NCBI GenBank assembly: GCA_000613465.1
Contig: BAJA01000002.1
Coordinates: 205,963 to 269,962 of the forward strand
Reading direction: 5' to 3'
Source: Bacteroides nordii WAL 11050 = JCM 12987
GTDB taxonomy: Bacteria; Bacteroidota; Bacteroidia; Bacteroidales; Bacteroidaceae
Length of the DNA: 64,000 nt
Shown here: positions 9,128-23,190 of the stretch, one piece after another
Numbering within the stretch: position 1 is the first letter of the stretch
Layout of the letters: the number at the start of each line of letters is the position of its first letter
Made by a program: the position numbers and the translations under genes
Notes under the pieces: generated by a model
What the model was told of the DNA's origin: nothing
Seen by the model: the letters and a program-made list of their open reading frames with translations, nothing else
Database searches by the model: none

Positions 9128-9138
9128 TTGTATCTTTG
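9108..9138 (+). promoter_or_regulatory. Consensus promoter of the tRNA-Tyr/tRNA-Gly operon
   Basis: TTTG at 9108-9111, a 19-base spacer, then TATCTTTG at 9131-9138. This is an exact match to the Bacteroidales arrangement TTTG-N19-TAnnTTTG. The -33 box lies inside the last codons of ribH and the -7 box just after its stop. Confidence 0.85.
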
Positions 9139-9199
9139 CACCGCAATTGAGAAACAAACCAGCTTAAGTGAAAGCAAAAGGTACTCAAAAGCAAAAAAA

Positions 9200-9282
9200 G
9201 GGCAAATACCAGAGTGGCCAAATGGGGCAGACTGTAAATCTGCTGTCTTTCGACTTCGGTGGTTCGAATCCATCTTTGCCCA
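9200..9282 (+). tRNA. tRNA-Tyr (anticodon GTA)
   Basis: 83 nt. Acceptor GGGCAAA pairs with TTTGCCC and the discriminator is A. The anticodon arm is CAGAC-TGTAAAT-type with GTA at 9234-9236. A long variable arm, usual for bacterial tRNA-Tyr, and a GGTTCGAATCC T-arm are present. CCA is not encoded. Confidence 0.95.
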
Positions 9283-9290
9283 CAAAAATT

Positions 9291-9363
9291 GCGGAAGTAG
9301 CTCAGTTGATAGAGCATTAGCCTTCCAAGCTGAGGGTCGCGGGTTTGAGCCCCGTCTTCCGCT
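9291..9363 (+). tRNA. tRNA-Gly (anticodon TCC)
   Basis: 73 nt. Acceptor GCGGAAG pairs with CTTCCGC and the discriminator is T. D-arm GCTCAGTTGATAGAGC, anticodon loop CTTCCAA giving TCC, T-arm GGGTTTGAGCCCC. It follows tRNA-Tyr by 8 bases and is likely processed from the same transcript. CCA is not encoded. Confidence 0.95.
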
Positions 9364-9372
9364 CTCAAGAGA

Positions 9373-9404
9373 AGAGAATCTGAGGTATCAGGTTCTCTTT
9401 TTTT
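9373..9404 (+). terminator. Intrinsic terminator of the tRNA operon
   Basis: AGAGAA-t-CTGA pairs with TCAG-g-TTCTCT around a short loop and runs directly into seven T residues (9398-9404). Confidence 0.85.
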
Positions 9405-13248
<3,844 letters not shown>

Positions 13249-13253
13249 TGAAA

Positions 13254-13363
13254 GGATGTACGATTGGATGTACGATTGAAGTAACTCTTTTAAAAGCCTG
13301 TTTCAGCAATGTTAGAGACAGAGTAATCCCAATCGTACATCGTAAATCGTCTAATCGTAAATA
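13254..13363. repeat. Intercistronic hairpin element, word TACGATTG
   Basis: The left arm repeats TGTACGATTG (13258-13279); the right arm carries its complement, CAATCGTACATCGTAAATCG and a further AATCG unit (13330-13358). It fills most of the gap between the GH2 and kinase genes. Confidence 0.7.
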
Positions 13364-13411
13364 AATTCATTCTATTAAGAAATTAATTCATCAACTTTAA
13401 AAATAAAAATC

Positions 13412-14500
13412 ATGAAAAATCTATTCGACATCGTTTCGCACTTCGAAACAAAAGGTACTATCAGCGAAATAAAACCGCTGGGTGCCGGACTTATTAACGA
13501 CACATACAAAGTGAGTACTGCTGAAGCTGACGCACCGGACTATGTACTCCAACGTATCAACCATGCCATCTTCCAGAATGTGGAGATGCTGCAAAACAAT
13601 ATAGCAGCTGTAACCAGTCATATCCGCCGAAAACTGCAAGAACAGGGAGAAACAGATATCGATCGTAAAGTCCTGACTTTTGTAAAAGCTGACGGAGGTA
13701 AAACATATTGGTATGATGGTGAAAACTACTGGCGTATCATGGTTTTCATCCCCCGAGCAAAAACCTATGAAACAGTTAATCCGGAATATTCTTATTACGC
13801 CGGAGTGGCTTTCGGTGATTTCCAGGCAAAATTGGCCGATATTCCGGAAACATTGGGAGAAACAATTCCCGATTTCCACAATATGGAGTTCCGGTTGAAA
13901 CAGCTTCGTGATGCCGTAGCTGCCAATGCAGCCGGCAGATTGACTGAGGTTCAATATTATATCGACGAAATAGAAAAGCGTGCCGATGAAATGTGTAAGG
14001 CAGAGCGTATGTACCGCGAAGGAACCCTTCCTAAACGTGTATGCCACTGCGATACCAAAGTGAACAACATGATGTTTGACGAAGATGGAAAAGTACTCTG
14101 TGTCATCGACCTGGATACAGTAATGCCGAGTTTTATCTTCTCCGACTATGGAGATTTTCTACGCACAGGAGCCAATACCGGTGACGAAGATGATAAAGAC
14201 CTGAATCGTGTGAACTTCAACATGGAAATTTTCAAAGCATTTACCAAAGGGTATCTGGAAGGAGCACATTCATTCCTGACTCCGGTAGAGATAGAAAATT
14301 TACCTTACGCAGCCGCTTTGTTCCCCTATATGCAATGTGTACGTTTCCTTGCCGATTACATCAACGGAGATACTTACTACAAAATCAAATATCCCGAACA
14401 TAATCTGGTACGCACCAAAGCCCAATTCAAGCTATTGCAAAGCGTAGAGGAACACACTCCGGAAATGGTAGCATTTATTCACGAATGCTTAAAGAGTTGA
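13412..14500 (+). CDS. Phosphotransferase of the N-acetylhexosamine 1-kinase (NahK) / APH family
   Basis: 362 residues, the length of bifidobacterial NahK, which phosphorylates GlcNAc or GalNAc at C1 with ATP. The nucleotide-binding N-lobe contains LGAGLINDTYKV (about 23-34). The catalytic loop has HCDTKVNNMMFD with Asp214, and the metal-binding segment is VIDLDTVMPS. Cytosolic; no signal peptide. It lies 163 bases after a secreted beta-galactosidase, which fits salvage of amino sugars from galactosyl-HexNAc units, but no lacto-N-biose phosphorylase or nucleotidyltransferase is adjacent. Substrate is inferred from family resemblance; a homoserine- or choline-kinase-like activity cannot be excluded from sequence alone. 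Confidence 0.8.
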   Translation: MKNLFDIVSHFETKGTISEIKPLGAGLINDTYKVSTAEADAPDYVLQRINHAIFQNVEMLQNNIAAVTSHIRRKLQEQGETDIDRKVLTFVKADGGKTYWYDGENYWRIMVFIPRAKTYETVNPEYSYYAGVAFGDFQAKLADIPETLGETIPDFHNMEFRLKQLRDAVAANAAGRLTEVQYYIDEIEKRADEMCKAERMYREGTLPKRVCHCDTKVNNMMFDEDGKVLCVIDLDTVMPSFIFSDYGDFLRTGANTGDEDDKDLNRVNFNMEIFKAFTKGYLEGAHSFLTPVEIENLPYAAALFPYMQCVRFLADYINGDTYYKIKYPEHNLVRTKAQFKLLQSVEEHTPEMVAFIHECLKS

Positions 14501-14582
14501 AAGTTGAAAATGGAAAGTTGAAAGTTACTATGCAGTGCAACTTATTGTTCACTGTCAATTGTCAATTATCAACTGTCAATTG
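14501..14582. repeat. Intercistronic hairpin element between converging genes
   Basis: AAAGTTGAAAATGGAAAGTTG words on the left and CAATTGTCAATTATCAACTG words on the right flank the centre AGTTACTATGCAGTGCAACT (14523-14542). The complement of that centre, AGTTGCACTGCATAGTAACT, resembles the centres of the elements near 46.1 and 52.4 kb. It overlaps the last bases of the DUF3256 gene. Confidence 0.7.
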
Positions 14583-15255
14583 AAAAACCTCCTTCTTTCC
14601 AAATATAAACAATAGGACGGCGGATAAACGGTTTCAGTTTTTCCGCTGTTTCTTTTTCCATGTATTCAGGAGTGGCCAGTGTGAAAGTAAGCGTATGATC
14701 CGTTGCCGACAAATCGGCTTTCATAAGCAACATATCAGCCTGCAAACGAGCCTCACTATATTCATAAGATGAAGCCGAATCAGGAGTATTCAGAAAATTA
14801 TTCATTACAGGCAGTGCCGTAATAAAATCAGATAAAGGAAGTTCTTTCCAGTCAGTGGTATAGAACTGAATACTACTATCACATGCCGGAGCACAAGCAG
14901 TAGACACCGTACAAATAACCTGTGTAGAATCATTAACAGCCAACAGTTTCATTTGCCAAGTACTTTGCGGAGTCATCTGAATACGAATATAATCTTTGTT
15001 CAGATCCGTCATTTCTGATTCTCCCCCAAAACGATTTTCCACCTTTGCTTTCATTTTACTCTCCAGAAAATCAATAAAATCAGCACGATTCACTGCCGTA
15101 AGCAGTGGAGAAAGAGAATCAGGCATACTGACAAATACTGCCTTAGCCTCCTGCTGCGCCCGAAGCGGAGCAAACAAAAACAAACCCAAGCCTAAAAAAA
15201 ACACACCCAAGCTTACTCTTTTTTTGACTAAGTCCCATTTATCTATCTTTTCCAT
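14569..15255 (-). CDS. DUF3256 family protein
   Basis: 228 residues. An N-terminal hydrophobic segment (about 14-33, VSLGVFFLGLGLFLFAPLRAQ) acts as a signal peptide. The mature protein is an alpha/beta domain conserved in Bacteroides as DUF3256 (MPDSLSPLLTAVNRADFIDF near the N-terminus). Function unknown; periplasmic location inferred. It is last in a reverse-strand run after the permease and truA, an order I believe is common in the genus. Confidence 0.75.
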   Translation of the reverse strand: MEKIDKWDLVKKRVSLGVFFLGLGLFLFAPLRAQQEAKAVFVSMPDSLSPLLTAVNRADFIDFLESKMKAKVENRFGGESEMTDLNKDYIRIQMTPQSTWQMKLLAVNDSTQVICTVSTACAPACDSSIQFYTTDWKELPLSDFITALPVMNNFLNTPDSASSYEYSEARLQADMLLMKADLSATDHTLTFTLATPEYMEKETAEKLKPFIRRPIVYIWKEGGFSIDS

Positions 15256-15292
15256 CCTTCATCATCTATTTATATTAATCTTAATCTGACCC

Positions 15293-15325
15293 ATCGCCTG
15301 CCGTACCTCCCGTGCGGGAAGCACC
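15293..15325 (+). repeat. Dispersed repeat, module X, copy B
   Basis: CTGCCGTACCTCCCGTGCGG followed by GAAGCAC, closely matching the X modules at 6069-6103 (reverse) and 36880-36910. The CCCGTGCGGG core can fold on itself. A partial second CGGGAAGCACC follows at once. Confidence 0.6.
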
Positions 15326-15334
15326 GGGAAGCAC

Positions 15335-16232
15335 CTATTTTGTTCCCAAATATAGGAAGAACATTCCAATCAGCACCAGAATAAGGTCAATTGCTTTACT
15401 TTTTAAATTCTTTTCACGGAAGAACAACGCTCCGAAAAGGAAAGACACAACCACACTACCACGCGCACCATAGAAACAATAGAAATCATGGAATCTTCGT
15501 AACTCAATGCATAGAAATATACAAAATCGGCAGCACATAGAAAGACTGAAATCAAGATGATCGTCCAGTCCCAACGGAAAGGAGTGGTCGTTTTACGCTT
15601 CGGCCACCAAAGTAATGCAGGATAGGACACATGATAAACACCTGATACACATTGTACCACGACTGTACTAACATTGGATTGAGATGTTTCATCAGGTATT
15701 TGTCATACAGACCACTAACAGCCCCCATCACAGCAGCCAATACAATAAAAAAGATCCACTTATCGTGTTTAAAGTCGATACCTTCTTTTTTCCCCGACCG
15801 ACTCAGCATAAAAAAAGAGATAATAGCCATCAGTACTCCAATCCATTGATAGAGATTCAGACGTTCTCCGAATATCAGCATCGCTCCTACCAATACCATC
15901 ACCGGACGGGTGGCATTAATAGGCCCTACAATGGTCAACGGTAAATGTTTCATTCCGAAATAACCGAATATCCACGAAGAAAGAACAATAAACGACTTTA
16001 TTACAATATACTTGTGTACATCCCAGCCGGCAACAGGAACTTCGAACATTGTCCCGCCCAATACATCAGGAGTATATACAGACAAGAGTATAAAAGGCAA
16101 AAAGATCAGACTCGAGAAAATCGTATTCAAAAATAACACCGGAAGCACAGCATTGTCTTTGAGAGACTGCTTTTTGAACACATCATAAAATCCTAATAAA
16201 GCAGCTGAGAGGAAGGCAAGTAATAACCACAT
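15335..16232 (-). CDS. EamA/DMT-family permease, two frame breaks
   Basis: About 299 residues and ten predicted membrane segments once two bases are restored, the normal size of a drug/metabolite transporter. The first 200 residues are intact (starts MWLLLAFLSAALLGFYDVFKK). Frame is lost near 15618, where CCTGCATTA stands for CCTGGCATTA, and again near 15464, where GCGCGTGG stands for GCGCCGTGG. With both repaired, ALLWWPKRK and RRGSVVVSFLFGALFFREK follow in one frame to a stop at 15335. Both losses are in GG/CC pairs. Transported substrate unknown. Confidence 0.8.
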
Positions 16233-16284
16233 GAGTTTATTTACAATTAGACGATTTACTATTTACGATTGAAGATACTTTTTT

Positions 16285-17037
16285 TCATATGAGAAAGAGA
16301 TGTCGAGGATATTCTACGCTGACCAGAAAGAGGGCGTTACCAGGGGCAGAAGTACCCGCTTTACAACGGTCTTGCTGTTCGATGATCTGGCGGAAGCCTT
16401 CTACAGTAAGTTTACCACGGCCCACTTCAAGCAGAGTACCCACTATCGCACGCACCATGTTGCGCAAAAAACGATCAGCCTGGATAGTAAATACCCAGGT
16501 AGTATCATCTACCTGTGTCCACTCTGCATGCATAATTCTGCAAAGATTAGTTTTCACATCCGTATGAAGTTTACTAAAACTTGTGAAATCCGAATAATCA
16601 AACAAGGTTGCAGCCGCTCTATTCATCAGTTCAAAATCCAATGTGCCATAAACCCGACAGCGATACTGACGATTGAAAGGATATTTGGTGGTAGTGACAT
16701 AATATTTATAAGTACGTGCCGTTGCATCAAAACGTGCATGTGCATCCTTCTTCACCCGGCAAACTTTAAAAACCGAAATATCCGGAGGTAATAAACGATT
16801 CAGTTTATCGGTAACAATCAACGTATCGAGTTCTTCTTCATTGTCAAAGTGTGCTACCATCAACGAGGCATGTACACCTGCATCCGTTCTTCCGGCTCCT
16901 ATCACTTCTACTTCCCTTCTGAGAAAAGTGGACAATGCTTTCATCAGACACTCCTGCACACTGCTTCCATTGGGTTGAATCTGCCAACCGTGGTAGTTGG
17001 TTCCGTCGTAAGCCAAATAAATGAAATATCTTTGCAC
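16285..17037 (-). CDS. truA: tRNA pseudouridine(38-40) synthase
   Basis: 250 residues. TruA isomerises uridines 38, 39 and 40 of the tRNA anticodon arm. The catalytic aspartate is Asp52 in [11 protein letters not shown], the substrate-binding DGTNYHGWQ motif lies at 11-19, and [18 protein letters not shown] near the C-terminus is typical. The start follows a TACCTTTG -7 box by 29 bases. Likely first gene of a run with the permease and DUF3256 genes. Confidence 0.97.
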   Translation of the reverse strand: MQRYFIYLAYDGTNYHGWQIQPNGSSVQECLMKALSTFLRREVEVIGAGRTDAGVHASLMVAHFDNEEELDTLIVTDKLNRLLPPDISVFKVCRVKKDAHARFDATARTYKYYVTTTKYPFNRQYRCRVYGTLDFELMNRAAATLFDYSDFTSFSKLHTDVKTNLCRIMHAEWTQVDDTTWVFTIQADRFLRNMVRAIVGTLLEVGRGKLTVEGFRQIIEQQDRCKAGTSAPGNALFLVSVEYPRHLFLI

Positions 17038-17066
17038 GCTTTTATCCGATTATTGGTTTTCGCGTG

Positions 17067-17074
17067 CAAAGGTA
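17067..17074 (-). promoter_or_regulatory. -7 promoter element of truA
   Basis: TACCTTTG on the minus strand, 29 bases before the truA start, between truA and the stop of the hybrid regulator. Confidence 0.6.
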
Positions 17075-17091
17075 ATTATTTTAATCGAGAA

Positions 17092-20000
17092 TCAGGAATT
17101 ATCCGTTGAATTCGCATAAGTAGAGGGTGTCGAACCAAATGTATCCACAAAGTGCTTACGGAAAGTAGGTATATCATTATATCCCACCATCTCAGCCACT
17201 TCCTGAACAGCATACACCTTCTGTTTCAGCAGTCCAGCCGCTTTTTTCATACGTACCCCTCTTATCAGCTCTATAATCGTGAAGTCCGTACTCTGCTTTA
17301 CTTTTCGATACAACGTAGGTTGACTCATATTCATATCTGATGCCAATCGCTTCACATTGAAATCCGCTTCACGGATATTCTCTTCTATAATTTTCACCAA
17401 CGAAGCAATGAACGGATCTTCCATTTTTACCTCTTCTGTACCCTCATCTGTTTCACTATTACCATGTTCAGGCAACACCAGCAATTTGGTATACATCTGT
17501 TTCAGGTTCACACGCCCATTTATCAAATTCCGTACTTTTGCTTTCAGTATACTCGGAGTAAAAGGTTTCAGAATATAATCATCTGCACCCAGTTCAAGTC
17601 CTCTGACGATGTCTTCGTCTTCCACCTTCGCTGTCAGCATGATAAACGGAATATGACAAGTATCCAATCCTTCCTTCACCTCCTTGCAGCATTCAAATCC
17701 GTCCTTAACGGGCATCATCACATCACAAAGAATCAGGTCCGGCTGCTCCTTGATGGCCATATCCACACCTTCCTGTCCATTGGTAGCCATTATTATGTTA
17801 TAATCCTTCCCAAACAGAACTTTCAGATAGAGACGGATATCTTTATGATCTTCTACAATCAATAAGTTCTTCTTTGCTCTCGCAACAGCAGGGGTTTCAA
17901 CAGGTATATGCACCACAGTCTCTTCCGGTCTGGGCACTTCCCGAGGCACTTCTGCCTCAACTACCGGCACTACCGCCTCCTCTACTTCCTTCGGTTCATC
18001 CTCTTCCACGAACAAAATATTCGGATCATTTTCCAGCACTTCTTTTCCAATAGGAATATTTACAGTAACCTCCGTTCCTGTTCCTTCTTCACTGTTCAGG
18101 CTTATTGAACCATGATGAAACAGAATAACTTGTTCCATCACATCATATCCCAATTCAATCCCTGTCAGATCTGTCTGAAGTTCTTCATCACTGTCTGCCT
18201 GACCTCCTTCACCTGGCTTTTTCCACTATCCGACACAGTAATTGTACAATAAGCTACTCCGTTGTTCACCGTCTCCTGCATTGACAAATGTACTGAACCT
18301 GACAGACGTACATGATTGAACGCATTAGAGAGCAGATTATGCAACACAAATCGGATTCTATTACTATCTACCCAGATCTCAAGTTCTTTTTTAGTCTTTT
18401 TATCATAATGAAAGTCAATCTGATTCATGCGTACCAGTTCGCTCACCGCAAAAACTACTTTGTCCAAAATCTTATCAGCAGTATTACGAGATACTTCCAG
18501 CTTTTCCGCCAAAGGGCGTTGAGTATAAATAGCTAATAACTGATTACATGCATCCAGCATCCCAAGAGAGTTTCTGTATGCCACACGTACCTTCGACAGA
18601 ATTCTGGTCGACAAATCATTCTCCTGCGACATTTCCTTCAATGGCGCAATAATCAGTGAAAGTGGCGTACGCAATTCCTGTACAAACAACGTGAGCAGCT
18701 GATTGCGCATCGCTTCTATTTCTTGTTTTTGTTCTTGTTTCATCTTTGCAAGATTTAGTGTTTCTTTCAGCTCCATCTCACGAGCTTTATGCATCTCACG
18801 TTTTTTCCCCTTACGCTCCATGTAATAATATACAATGAAGAGTATCCCTAAAAACAGGGCCATATATCCCAGATAGGCCCAACCTGTTTTCCACCAATGT
18901 GTATTCACACGAATAGACATTTCAATCATTTCTCCTTCACTGGCATCCGGATAGATCAGTTTCACTTGCAGTGTATAGTCTCCTACAGGCAGATGTCTGT
19001 ACGAAATACCATTTTCCAGCGTTCCTATTTTCCATGCCTCATCCGGCAATAACCGATAAGCTATTTTCCGTTGCATCATGCCAAACTGCAAATCTGAAAA
19101 ATAAAAAGTGAAATCATTATTATCAGCATCAAATACAAACTTCTGCTGCAAATTGGGCGAGGTAGTCAGCAATATCTGCCCATTCCTCTTTTCTCCCACA
19201 GGTACAGATTCACCATTTACCCACAATTCCGACACCACCAACCGACTTTTATTTCGGGTACTCTTAGCCATCAATGGGTCAAAATAAATCAATTCTCCCG
19301 AATTCCCCCACAGCAACCGACCGTCCCGAAGACGGCATACTTTATCACAATCTCCAAACAAAGCATAATCATAAAATGTAGTCCGGTCATTTCTTATTGT
19401 CATAATCCCCGAATTACTTCCCAACCAGGTATTTCCATTCTGATCATCAACCATACAGAAAATATGTCCGCTACTCAAACCATTCATCAAAGTAAACACA
19501 CTTTCCACTTTATCCTTTTCACGTCCGTCTATGCGAAATATTTTATCAGAGTAAGAAGCAAATATTTGATTGTAACTATTAACATAAATAAAATTTACCG
19601 GCGATACATTCAACCCGGCATCCCGTTCATAGTTTCCAAACAAAGTAATATCGGTTCCCTGTACATCAATACGCTTCAATCCAAGATTCGTACCCACCCA
19701 TATATTTCCTTCTTTATCTTCTGCTACGGCACGCACATCTTTCACCTTCACGCCTTTATCTTCCAATTGTACCAGCCGACTGGTATTTCCTTTGCTATCA
19801 AAAAGAATCAGTCCCTCTGCTGTAGCAATCCACAAGCGATTTCTGGAATCCAGGCAGAACTGACGGATAGAAGCTGAAAAATTAGTCCTACCAGCAGGAG
19901 CCAACTTATAAGATTCCACCTTTTCTGTTACCGGATCAATATATAAAACTCCGGCATGCTCATCACCCAGCCATAAGCATCCATTTCTATCTTTATAAAT

Positions 20001-21233
20001 CCTGTAGTTCTCGTTTACCTTTATCCCTTTCGTCCATGGTACAAAAGAAGTATTTTCTGAAAGAACCGTTGAAGTACTTCTCCATACTTGTCCTTTATTC
20101 GTAGCGATCCACACACAGCCTTTCATATCTTCCTCAATGGCGGTAACATCTGCATTAAACCGTTGTTGCAGACGATTGCATGCATCTTTAGTAAAATCAA
20201 CTTTAAGTGCCCCACCTCCAAACGTACCTACCCACAACATTCTTTGCGAATCATCCCACAGCAAACTCGTCACTTTTTTCGCCACCTTAAAATTATATGG
20301 TTGCTCTACATAATCCATTCTATAAGCGGATTTAGTCAGATCTTTAGAATCGAATTCCAGACGAAACAACCCTGTCCAGGCAGCTACATAATAAGTATTT
20401 TCATCCAGACAGATAACATCCGTCACATACGTATCCTGCAATGGCGAATACCCACCCGCCTCATGCAAGGTATGAAATGTTTGCTGTTTGAGATTATAAC
20501 ATTCAATGTTGGCCCTCGACGAACAGATCCACAAATAATCTCCATGTTGATAGAGAGTTGTTATTTTGCTATACTCCGCTTTAAGCATCTCAACTTTTCC
20601 GGAGATAACATCATAAATCGCCACTTTCGAATTGTCTACGCTGACAAAAAGAGTCTCACTGCCTATTCCGCATAGTTTTGAAATGTTTCCCTTTACTATA
20701 GGCTCAACCGATAAAGTAAATGTGATACACTCCTCTCCCTCCTTTTCAGAACGGACAGCTTTCCCTATATAGAGCCCACTGCTGGTTCCGACACAAACAA
20801 AGTCTTTGCTTACTATATATAAAGAGGTGATACTTTTCGTATCAAATGACGAATCAAAGTTTACAGGTAGATAAACCTCTTTATTCGTATCAAAGCAGAC
20901 AATCCCCCGTAAAAGACGGAGGTAAAGCAAACCATCAGTATCTTCTGAAATAGAATAAACGGCATCCAACACCGGTTGTGAAGAAGAATCATAACGAGAA
21001 GTCAAAGGGTAATTCAACAATCGAAAACCGTCATAACGACTGAGGCCCATATCTGTAGCAAACCAAACAAATCCTCTCTTTCCGTTATGGATATCATAAA
21101 TAGTATTGTTATTCAACCCACTATTCATCGTAACAGGAAGCATGTTACCATAAAATGAGAAGGAATAAGAAAAGTACGGAGCCCCCAAAAGGCAGAGTAT
21201 TAGCAATGAAAATTTAATCAAATGCTGTTTCAT
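17092..21233 (-). CDS. Hybrid two-component system regulator (propeller sensor, kinase, receiver, AraC), one frame break and His-to-Gln change
   Basis: About 1380 residues after restoring one base near 18203 (GAGGTC for GAGGGTC). The start at 21233 gives signal peptide MKQHLIKFSLLILCLLGA. Order: two periplasmic seven-bladed two-component propeller (Reg_prop) domains, Y_Y_Y domain, transmembrane helix about 780-803, HisKA-like dimerisation region, HATPase with N box LLSNAFNH and G1 box DSGK, Glu/Pro-rich linker, receiver with phospho-acceptor Asp about 1171 (LILCDVMMP), and AraC helix-turn-helix pair (RLASDMNMSQPTLYRKVK; VQEVAEMVGYND). In the H box, VQELRTPL has Gln852 where the family has His. 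Such hybrids usually bind oligosaccharides and activate nearby polysaccharide-use genes; no SusC/D locus is adjacent, so the signal and targets are unknown. Confidence 0.88.
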
Positions 21234-21282
21234 CTGTGTGGAAATAGTGATAACTACATTATTATTTGTTCGTATTAAGACA

Positions 21283-21290
21283 CAAATATA
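21283..21290 (-). promoter_or_regulatory. -7 promoter element of the hybrid regulator
   Basis: TATATTTG on the minus strand, 50 bases before the start at 21233. It lies within the longer in-frame extension to 21311, so the shorter start is preferred. Confidence 0.55.
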
Positions 21291-21389
21291 TACAAAAACT
21301 ACCAGATACAAAACAAATAATAAATAAACTTATATTTATTATCCATATCGAAATGCTCAGTCAAAAAAGCAATGTCTGCATTATCATAA

Positions 21390-21422
21390 TAAAATCCCCT
21401 GCAGGCAAAAACCTACAGGGGA
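21390..21422 (-). terminator. Terminator after the 206-residue lipoprotein gene
   Basis: TCCCCTGCAGG (21395-21405) pairs with CCTACAGGGGA (21412-21422) with one mismatch and a six-base loop. On the minus strand it is followed by TTTTATTAT. Confidence 0.75.
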
Positions 21423-21528
21423 ATAGTTTGTTCTTGTTTTCGGTGTCCCTCAACTATTTATACAAAAAGAATCAATTGTTTGTTTCAGTGTTCCCCACCT
21501 TATTATTTTTTTATCGTACAATAAATAA

Positions 21529-22149
21529 TTACTTGCTATATTTTAATAGTTGAAAACTATATGTTCCTTCTTCTGTCAGAAAATTGTAATTGCCTTTGAA
21601 TACCACCGGTACTTTCACCAATACATTACCTTCATCTTTTACTTTGAAATACAGGTAACTTTCTGATTCGAATCCATAGGTATTACCGTCACCCCCCTTC
21701 ACCGGAGAGAGTGACAAACCTTGTGCACGCCAGTCGAATAAATTGGAAGAGAAAGAATAATCAGTACCCCAATAATATACCTTATTATTATCAAAGCTGA
21801 ATTTTAGCTCAACGCTCAGTGCAAAACCTTCATTCACACTGCTACGGGTAGAAGCCTGATAGTTGCCGGACATGACCACTTTCTCATAACCATTCTCCGA
21901 GGTACGTATACAATTGTGTTGAGTATTGCTGTTCTGACGCAAAGCCTCGAGAACATTACGCATATCTTCTGTTGAAACTGATGGAATATTGTCAGCACCT
22001 GTAATACTATATGTAACGTTCTCTACGCCATAAGCACTCCTTACTGATTCGAAAAGGGAAGTTTGTTCTACTATGTCATTGTCTGCACTTGTGCAAGAAG
22101 TAAAACCAAATACTAATGCAATTACGATAAAAGAATAAATAGTCTTCAT
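21529..22149 (-). CDS. Putative lipoprotein, function unknown
   Basis: 206 residues. Type II signal peptide with lipobox GFTSC (Cys19), so a membrane-anchored envelope protein. The mature part is beta-rich with no motif I recognise. It has its own -7 element, a leader of about 100 bases and its own terminator. It is upstream of the hybrid regulator on the same strand and divergent from the fimbria-associated DUF3575 gene. Confidence 0.75.
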   Translation of the reverse strand: MKTIYSFIVIALVFGFTSCTSADNDIVEQTSLFESVRSAYGVENVTYSITGADNIPSVSTEDMRNVLEALRQNSNTQHNCIRTSENGYEKVVMSGNYQASTRSSVNEGFALSVELKFSFDNNKVYYWGTDYSFSSNLFDWRAQGLSLSPVKGGDGNTYGFESESYLYFKVKDEGNVLVKVPVVFKGNYNFLTEEGTYSFQLLKYSK

Positions 22150-22602
22150 AATGGGTCCTCCAATTTTTTTATTACTAATACTTGTTTGTTATCACCAAAG
22201 TTTGTTTTGTTTGTATTCCTCGTGGGGACCTTCATTTGTTTGTTTCTGATGCAAACGTAAAGACTTTATTTGATTAAAAAAACTTTTTTGAAGAAAAAAT
22301 GAATGATTCACCCATCTTTTTTGAATGATACACACCCCATACAAGCACTTGGACAGAATATACAACTTATTAAACACCCATCATATCTGAATTAAACACA
22401 AACGAATACAAAAACACCACCTATAAAAATATGAATTATACACCCATCAATAAGATTAAAATACATACTATACGAAATCATCCCTCCGAAATGATATATC
22501 AATTGCAAGAATCACCTCCGAACAAAGATGAATATGCCAATTAATGGATAAAAAGAATCCGGTTACCTTTGCACTAAAACAAAACAAAACCTACCACGCA
22601 TA
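22150..22602. promoter_or_regulatory. Divergent regulatory region with repeated ATGAATGATTCACCC-type motif
   Basis: No gene. A minus-strand -7 box TACGTTTG lies at 22252-22259 and a plus-strand TACCTTTG at 22564-22571. Three similar motifs occur: ATGAATGATTCACCCATC (22299-22316), TTGAATGATACACACCCC (22321-22338) and ATGAATTATACACCCATC (22431-22448). The first two are 22 bases apart, and sit about 40-80 bases upstream of the lipoprotein -7 box, where activators often bind. Confidence 0.5.
22564..22571 (+). promoter_or_regulatory. -7 promoter element of the DUF3575 gene
   Basis: TACCTTTG, matching TAnnTTTG, 32 bases before the ATG at 22603. Confidence 0.6.
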
Positions 22603-23172
22603 ATGGAAAATAAAAGAAAACTGTTTTTATTCGTTTGTTTGTTCGCTTCCACCTTATTATATGGGCAGGTAGTGGGTATAAAAACAAATGTGTTAATGGA
22701 CATTACCAAAACCATCAATCTCGGAGCTGAAATCGGCTTGAGTAAAAAATCTACTCTGGACCTGTATGCCAACTACAACCCCTGGAAAGACAGTAACAAC
22801 AAAATGTTCAAGATGCTCGCATTCCAACCGGAATACCGCTATTGGTTCTGCGATCGTTTTAACGGGCATTTCATCGGCATACATGCACACGGAGGCATTT
22901 ATCAGGTAGCCGGTATCGATATGCCCTGGGGAATCTGGAAGGGCCTGAAAGACCACCGTTACAAAGGACATTTCTATGGCGCCGGTATTTCCTATGGTTA
23001 CCAATGGATCATGAGTAAACACTGGAATATCGAAGCCAACATCGGCGTGGGCTATGCCCGTGTCAAGTATGAGCAGTTCTCCTGTGTAGAGTGTGGCGGT
23101 AAACTTGGCGAAGGCTACAAGAATTATTTCGGCCCAACCAAAGCTTCGCTCAGCTTAATCTATTTATTTTAA
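22603..23172 (+). CDS. DUF3575 outer-membrane-type protein, fimbria-associated
   Basis: 189 residues. Signal peptide to about residue 21 (LLYGQ). The mature protein is a small beta-barrel-like DUF3575 domain with alternating strands (LDLYANYNPWKD, GHFYGAGISYGYQW, ASLSLIYLF ending in Phe, typical for outer-membrane barrels). In Bacteroidales, DUF3575 genes commonly precede a DUF3868 gene and type V fimbria genes, as here; the DUF3868 start lies 18 bases after this stop. A role in fimbrial assembly or anchoring is inferred from that context. Confidence 0.8.
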   Translation: MENKRKLFLFVCLFASTLLYGQVVGIKTNVLMDITKTINLGAEIGLSKKSTLDLYANYNPWKDSNNKMFKMLAFQPEYRYWFCDRFNGHFIGIHAHGGIYQVAGIDMPWGIWKGLKDHRYKGHFYGAGISYGYQWIMSKHWNIEANIGVGYARVKYEQFSCVECGGKLGEGYKNYFGPTKASLSLIYLF

Positions 23173-23190
23173 ACAAACGCTGCAAACGAT

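Noticed and set aside
13421..14047. Long antisense frame (208 codons) opposite the NahK-like gene
   Set aside because: The sense frame encodes a recognisable kinase with its catalytic loop; the antisense frame has no motif and is a codon-composition shadow.
20088..20675. 195-codon frame opposite the hybrid regulator
   Set aside because: Lies wholly opposite propeller repeats; no start context or family similarity.
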